Source: Acidobacteriaceae bacterium UBA1795 (GTDB taxonomy: Bacteria; Acidobacteriota; Terriglobia; Terriglobales; Acidobacteriaceae). From it: a DNA stretch of 6,260 nt. The DNA lies in assembly GCA_002314435.1 (NCBI GenBank), contig DCFV01000101.1, positions 1 through 6,260 on the forward strand. Direction: 5' to 3'. The notes beneath the pieces are model-generated. The model searched no databases. It saw nothing but the letters and a program-made list of their open reading frames with translations, and was not told the DNA's origin. This document shows positions 5,491 through 6,260 of the stretch, in pieces. Every line of letters starts with the position of its first letter. Position 1 is the stretch's first letter. A program made the translations under genes and the position numbers.

Positions 5491-5955
5491 TCAACGCACG
5501 TAGGTATACGAGCCGCAAACGCTGGTCGAGTTTTGCAGCGCTTCAAACGTCATCACCGGAGCGTTGTCGCCAGTGAAGAAAACGACCTTCAGCGTGTTGC
5601 CTGCAACATAGGTCGCCATCCAGTCCGTTTCTTCGTTACCGCAGAGCGTGTTACGGCTTGAAATTCGCTGCGATGCCGGAATGTTGAGCCGGTACAGCCA
5701 ACCCTGTCGTGCCGTATCCAGGGCTTCGTCAAATGCAGCACTGACCTCCTCGGGCTTCAGGCTGCGAACGGGCGAGATCAGGAAGTTCTTGAAGTTGATC
5801 GTGATCTTCGAGCCTGAAATCGTAATATCGCCCGTAACACTCGCCGCCGTATGGCTGGCCGCCCTCCAGTAGCCCTTCTCCGGCTGCTGCGCCGCGCCGT
5901 CGATCGCGCATGCGACTGCCAGGGCTACCGCCAAGGCACTCAGAAGCTTTCGCAT
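5491..5955 (-). CDS. Small exported protein of unknown function
   Basis: I do not recognise the family. The 154-residue product begins with a clear export signal: MRKLL, then a hydrophobic Ala/Leu/Val run to about residue 18, and IDGAAQQ, which offers a signal peptidase I site after GAA (about residue 22). Cys16 lies in LAVAC, which is a poor lipobox (Ala at -3), so a lipoprotein is less likely. The mature part, about 130 residues, looks beta-rich (DITISGSKITINFKNFLIS; WMATYVAGNTLKVVFFTGD) and has two cysteines, 105 and 147, that could form a disulfide across the C-terminal half. No catalytic motif is seen. The start ATG (5953-5955) is supported by GGGAGGA (5958-5964) three to four nt upstream. 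The gene follows rho on the same strand, with a terminator hairpin just upstream of its ribosome binding site. Confidence 0.8.
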   Translation of the reverse strand: MRKLLSALAVALAVACAIDGAAQQPEKGYWRAASHTAASVTGDITISGSKITINFKNFLISPVRSLKPEEVSAAFDEALDTARQGWLYRLNIPASQRISSRNTLCGNEETDWMATYVAGNTLKVVFFTGDNAPVMTFEALQNSTSVCGSYTYVR

Positions 5956-5970
5956 TGTCCTCCCTCGACG

Positions 5971-5999
5971 AAAAAGCCGGGGTTCACCCCCGGCCTTTT
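5971..5999 (-). terminator. Intrinsic terminator of rho (bidirectional hairpin)
   Basis: On the minus strand a perfect 7-bp GC stem GCCGGGG/CCCCGGC (5988-5994 and 5976-5982) with a 5-nt loop is followed by five T residues (5975-5971) and preceded by an A-run that can extend the stem. This is a textbook intrinsic terminator 22-50 bp beyond the rho stop codon. On the plus strand the same stem is followed by CTTTT, but no plus-strand gene ends nearby. The U-run ends only 6-7 nt before the GGGAGGA ribosome binding site of the next gene. Confidence 0.85.
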
Positions 6000-6021
6000 C
6001 GCAATCCTCTGTCGCAAAGAA

Positions 6022-6260
6022 TTACAGCTGATTCATGTTCTGCAGGAACTCGGCGTTGTTGCGCACTTTTTCCAGGCGACTGATCAGCAGTTCCATGGCT
6101 TCCACAGGGGACAGCGGATTCAGTACCTTGCGCAGAACCCAGATGCGCTGCAGATCTTCCTTGGGAATGAGCAGCTCTTCCTTACGGGTGCCGGAGCGCT
6201 GGATGTCGATGGCCGGGAACACACGCTTGTCCACAAGCTTGCGGTCCAGGATGATTTCCA
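6022..6260 (-). CDS. rho: Transcription termination factor Rho, C-terminal 79 codons only
   Basis: The visible C-terminus reads EIILDRKLVDKRVFPAIDI, then QRSGTRKEELLIPKEDLQRI and NPLSPVEAMELLISRLEKV. This closely matches the end of the Rho ATPase domain, including the SGTRKEELL R-loop region that contacts RNA and the C-terminal NNAEFL segment. Rho is a hexameric RNA helicase that ends transcription of untranslated RNA. The reading frame is open to the right window edge; the start lies outside. The TAA stop is at 6022-6024. An intrinsic, Rho-independent terminator follows it. Confidence 0.96.
   Translation of the reverse strand, partial: EIILDRKLVDKRVFPAIDIQRSGTRKEELLIPKEDLQRIWVLRKVLNPLSPVEAMELLISRLEKVRNNAEFLQNMNQL

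Noticed and set aside
5908..5955. Lipoprotein signal in the small exported protein
   Set aside because: The residues before Cys16 are A-V-A with Ala at -3, a poor lipobox, while a normal signal peptidase I site (GAA before QQ) lies a few residues later.
1..6260. CRISPR array, insertion sequence, integrase or toxin-antitoxin module
   Set aside because: No regularly spaced direct repeats, terminal inverted repeats, transposase or recombinase motifs, or small paired genes were found on either strand.

Overview
The window is a compact, GC-rich stretch of bacterial chromosome with mostly housekeeping content. Protein-level features point to Acidobacteriota (class Terriglobia or a close relative): a divergent Hfq with a long N-terminal extension, an ABC exporter half-molecule with a spacer inside its nucleotide-binding domain, and a well-conserved Rho C-terminus. 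This placement rests on recalled family resemblance, not on a search. I see no insertion sequence, prophage, CRISPR array or toxin-antitoxin pair.

Left part, minus strand: a citramalate synthase-like (CimA-type) gene runs off the left edge. It lies 80 bp downstream of a 675-residue type I ABC exporter gene (2804 to 777). The exporter's stop codon sits in the loop of a perfect 8-bp hairpin. To the right, a 144-bp divergent intergenic region carries a MerR-type promoter/operator and then a MerR-family regulator gene on the plus strand (2949-3485). The regulator may act on itself and possibly on the exporter. It also contains a strong internal ribosome binding site and in-frame ATG that could give a free C-terminal domain.

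Middle, plus strand: holB (DNA polymerase III delta prime, 3572-4672, GTG start, possibly leaderless) is followed by a 219-bp gap and then hfq (4892-5233), which has a textbook Shine-Dalgarno. hfq converges on a tRNA-Ala(CGC) gene on the minus strand, which has its own promoter.

Right part, minus strand: the 3' end of rho enters from the right edge. After it come a strong intrinsic terminator hairpin, a small exported protein of unknown function (5955-5491), and then the tRNA. The terminator lies between the rho stop codon and the ribosome binding site of the small exported protein, so that gene must depend on read-through or on a promoter overlapping the hairpin.

No multi-gene novel system is evident. 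The best leads are local: the possible TipAS-like internal product of the MerR gene, the unusual Hfq surface residues, the rho terminator acting as a leader for the next gene, and the insertion in the exporter's ATPase domain.
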